In this document: positions 63,842 through 64,000 of the stretch, piece after piece
Layout: every line of letters starts with the position of its first letter
Position numbering within the stretch: the first letter of the stretch is position 1
Source: Bordetella genomosp. 9
Lineage (GTDB): Bacteria; Pseudomonadota; Gammaproteobacteria; Burkholderiales; Burkholderiaceae_B
DNA: 64,000 bases
Direction of reading: 5' to 3'
Assembly: GCF_002119725.1 (NCBI RefSeq)
Contig: NZ_CP021109.1
Span: 2,108,001 to 2,172,000, forward strand
The notes under the pieces: model-generated
Databases searched by the model: none
The model's input: the letters and a program-made list of their open reading frames with translations, nothing else
Told to the model about the DNA's origin: nothing
Translations under genes and position numbers: made by a program

Positions 63842-63910
63842 AAGCCTCAAAGCCTGAAAGCCTTAAAGCTCGCACCTCCCAAAAACAGCCGCCGTCGCAC
63901 ACCGCGTATG

Positions 63911-63942
63911 CCGCTCCAGGCCCCCCGCGGGGCCTGGAGCGG
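63911..63942. terminator. Perfect 14-bp hairpin near the window end
   Basis: CCGCTCCAGGCCCC (63911-63924), loop CCGC, GGGGCCTGGAGCGG (63929-63942). No T-run; it may end the ynfA transcript or belong to a gene beyond the window. Confidence 0.55.
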
Positions 63943-64000
63943 CGGGCACCGCAAGACCTTCCAACCGACCCCGAGGCCCCATCCGAAGCGCCAAGCACCC

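Noticed and set aside
63684..63998. 104-codon reverse-strand frame over the 24-bp repeats
   Set aside because: Only a by-product of a repeat length divisible by three; no ribosome-binding site, family or neighbour support.

Overview
The window is about 64 kb of GC-rich chromosomal DNA with a gene content and order typical of a betaproteobacterium of the Alcaligenaceae (Bordetella/Achromobacter group). This assignment is an inference from family resemblance: mltG-tmk-holB-tatD with ygfZ divergent, a ugpBAEC transport operon, homodimeric AceE, a LysR-linked RND pump, and intergenic GC-rich stem-loop repeats. I see no rRNA, tRNA, CRISPR array, phage or insertion sequence. Genes are dense and nearly every gap is shorter than 350 bp.

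Left part (1-14 kb): the end of a dipeptide-type ABC transporter operon (permease, permease, fused double ATPase) converges on a very large reverse-strand gene (3103-7791). That gene encodes a leucine-rich-repeat protein with a C-terminal NEL-type E3 ubiquitin ligase domain and an intact Cys-Glu-Asp catalytic motif. It is almost certainly a protein aimed at a eukaryotic host cell and is the most striking gene here. Then come yaeQ, ubiC, an RluF-type pseudouridine synthase and a stand-alone pyruvate dehydrogenase E1 (aceE) without E2 or E3 partners.

Middle part (13-31 kb): a LysR regulator diverges from a complete AcrAB-OprM-type efflux operon. rlmJ, ugpQ, an orphan promoter/terminator unit, ppiD, and the back-to-back tesA/ybbA pair whose start codons overlap follow. 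After these are an FAD oxidoreductase, a DUF1059 protein, an EamA transporter, a LysR regulator and a DUF1445 hydro-lyase.

31-51 kb: a branched-chain/amide-type ABC transporter (SBP, two permeases, two ATPases) is followed by glutamate dehydrogenase. Then come a DUF3298-type lipoprotein, a split (two-gene) lipoate-protein ligase, a second EamA exporter, an Lrp regulator, an amidohydrolase, glutathione peroxidase, a TPR protein, a CaiB-type CoA transferase, arsC, a peroxiredoxin, a Gln-rich YXWGXW-type envelope protein with a tiny lipoprotein, DoxX, arginase and the KefF-KefC potassium/proton antiport pair.

51-64 kb: the glycerol-3-phosphate transporter operon ugpBAEC on the reverse strand, preceded by three GTCA repeats at exactly 11-bp spacing (a probable Pho box), diverges from proC. 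ygfZ diverges from the mltG-tmk-holB-tatD operon. An ankyrin-repeat exported protein, YnfA, a 24-bp tandem repeat and a 14-bp perfect hairpin end the window. The phosphodiesterase UgpQ at 21 kb and the ugp operon at 52-56 kb probably serve the same phosphate/glycerol-phosphate scavenging role although they are 30 kb apart. A GC-rich three-hairpin repeat occurs at three loci (24, 31 and 54 kb), once inside the ugp operon.
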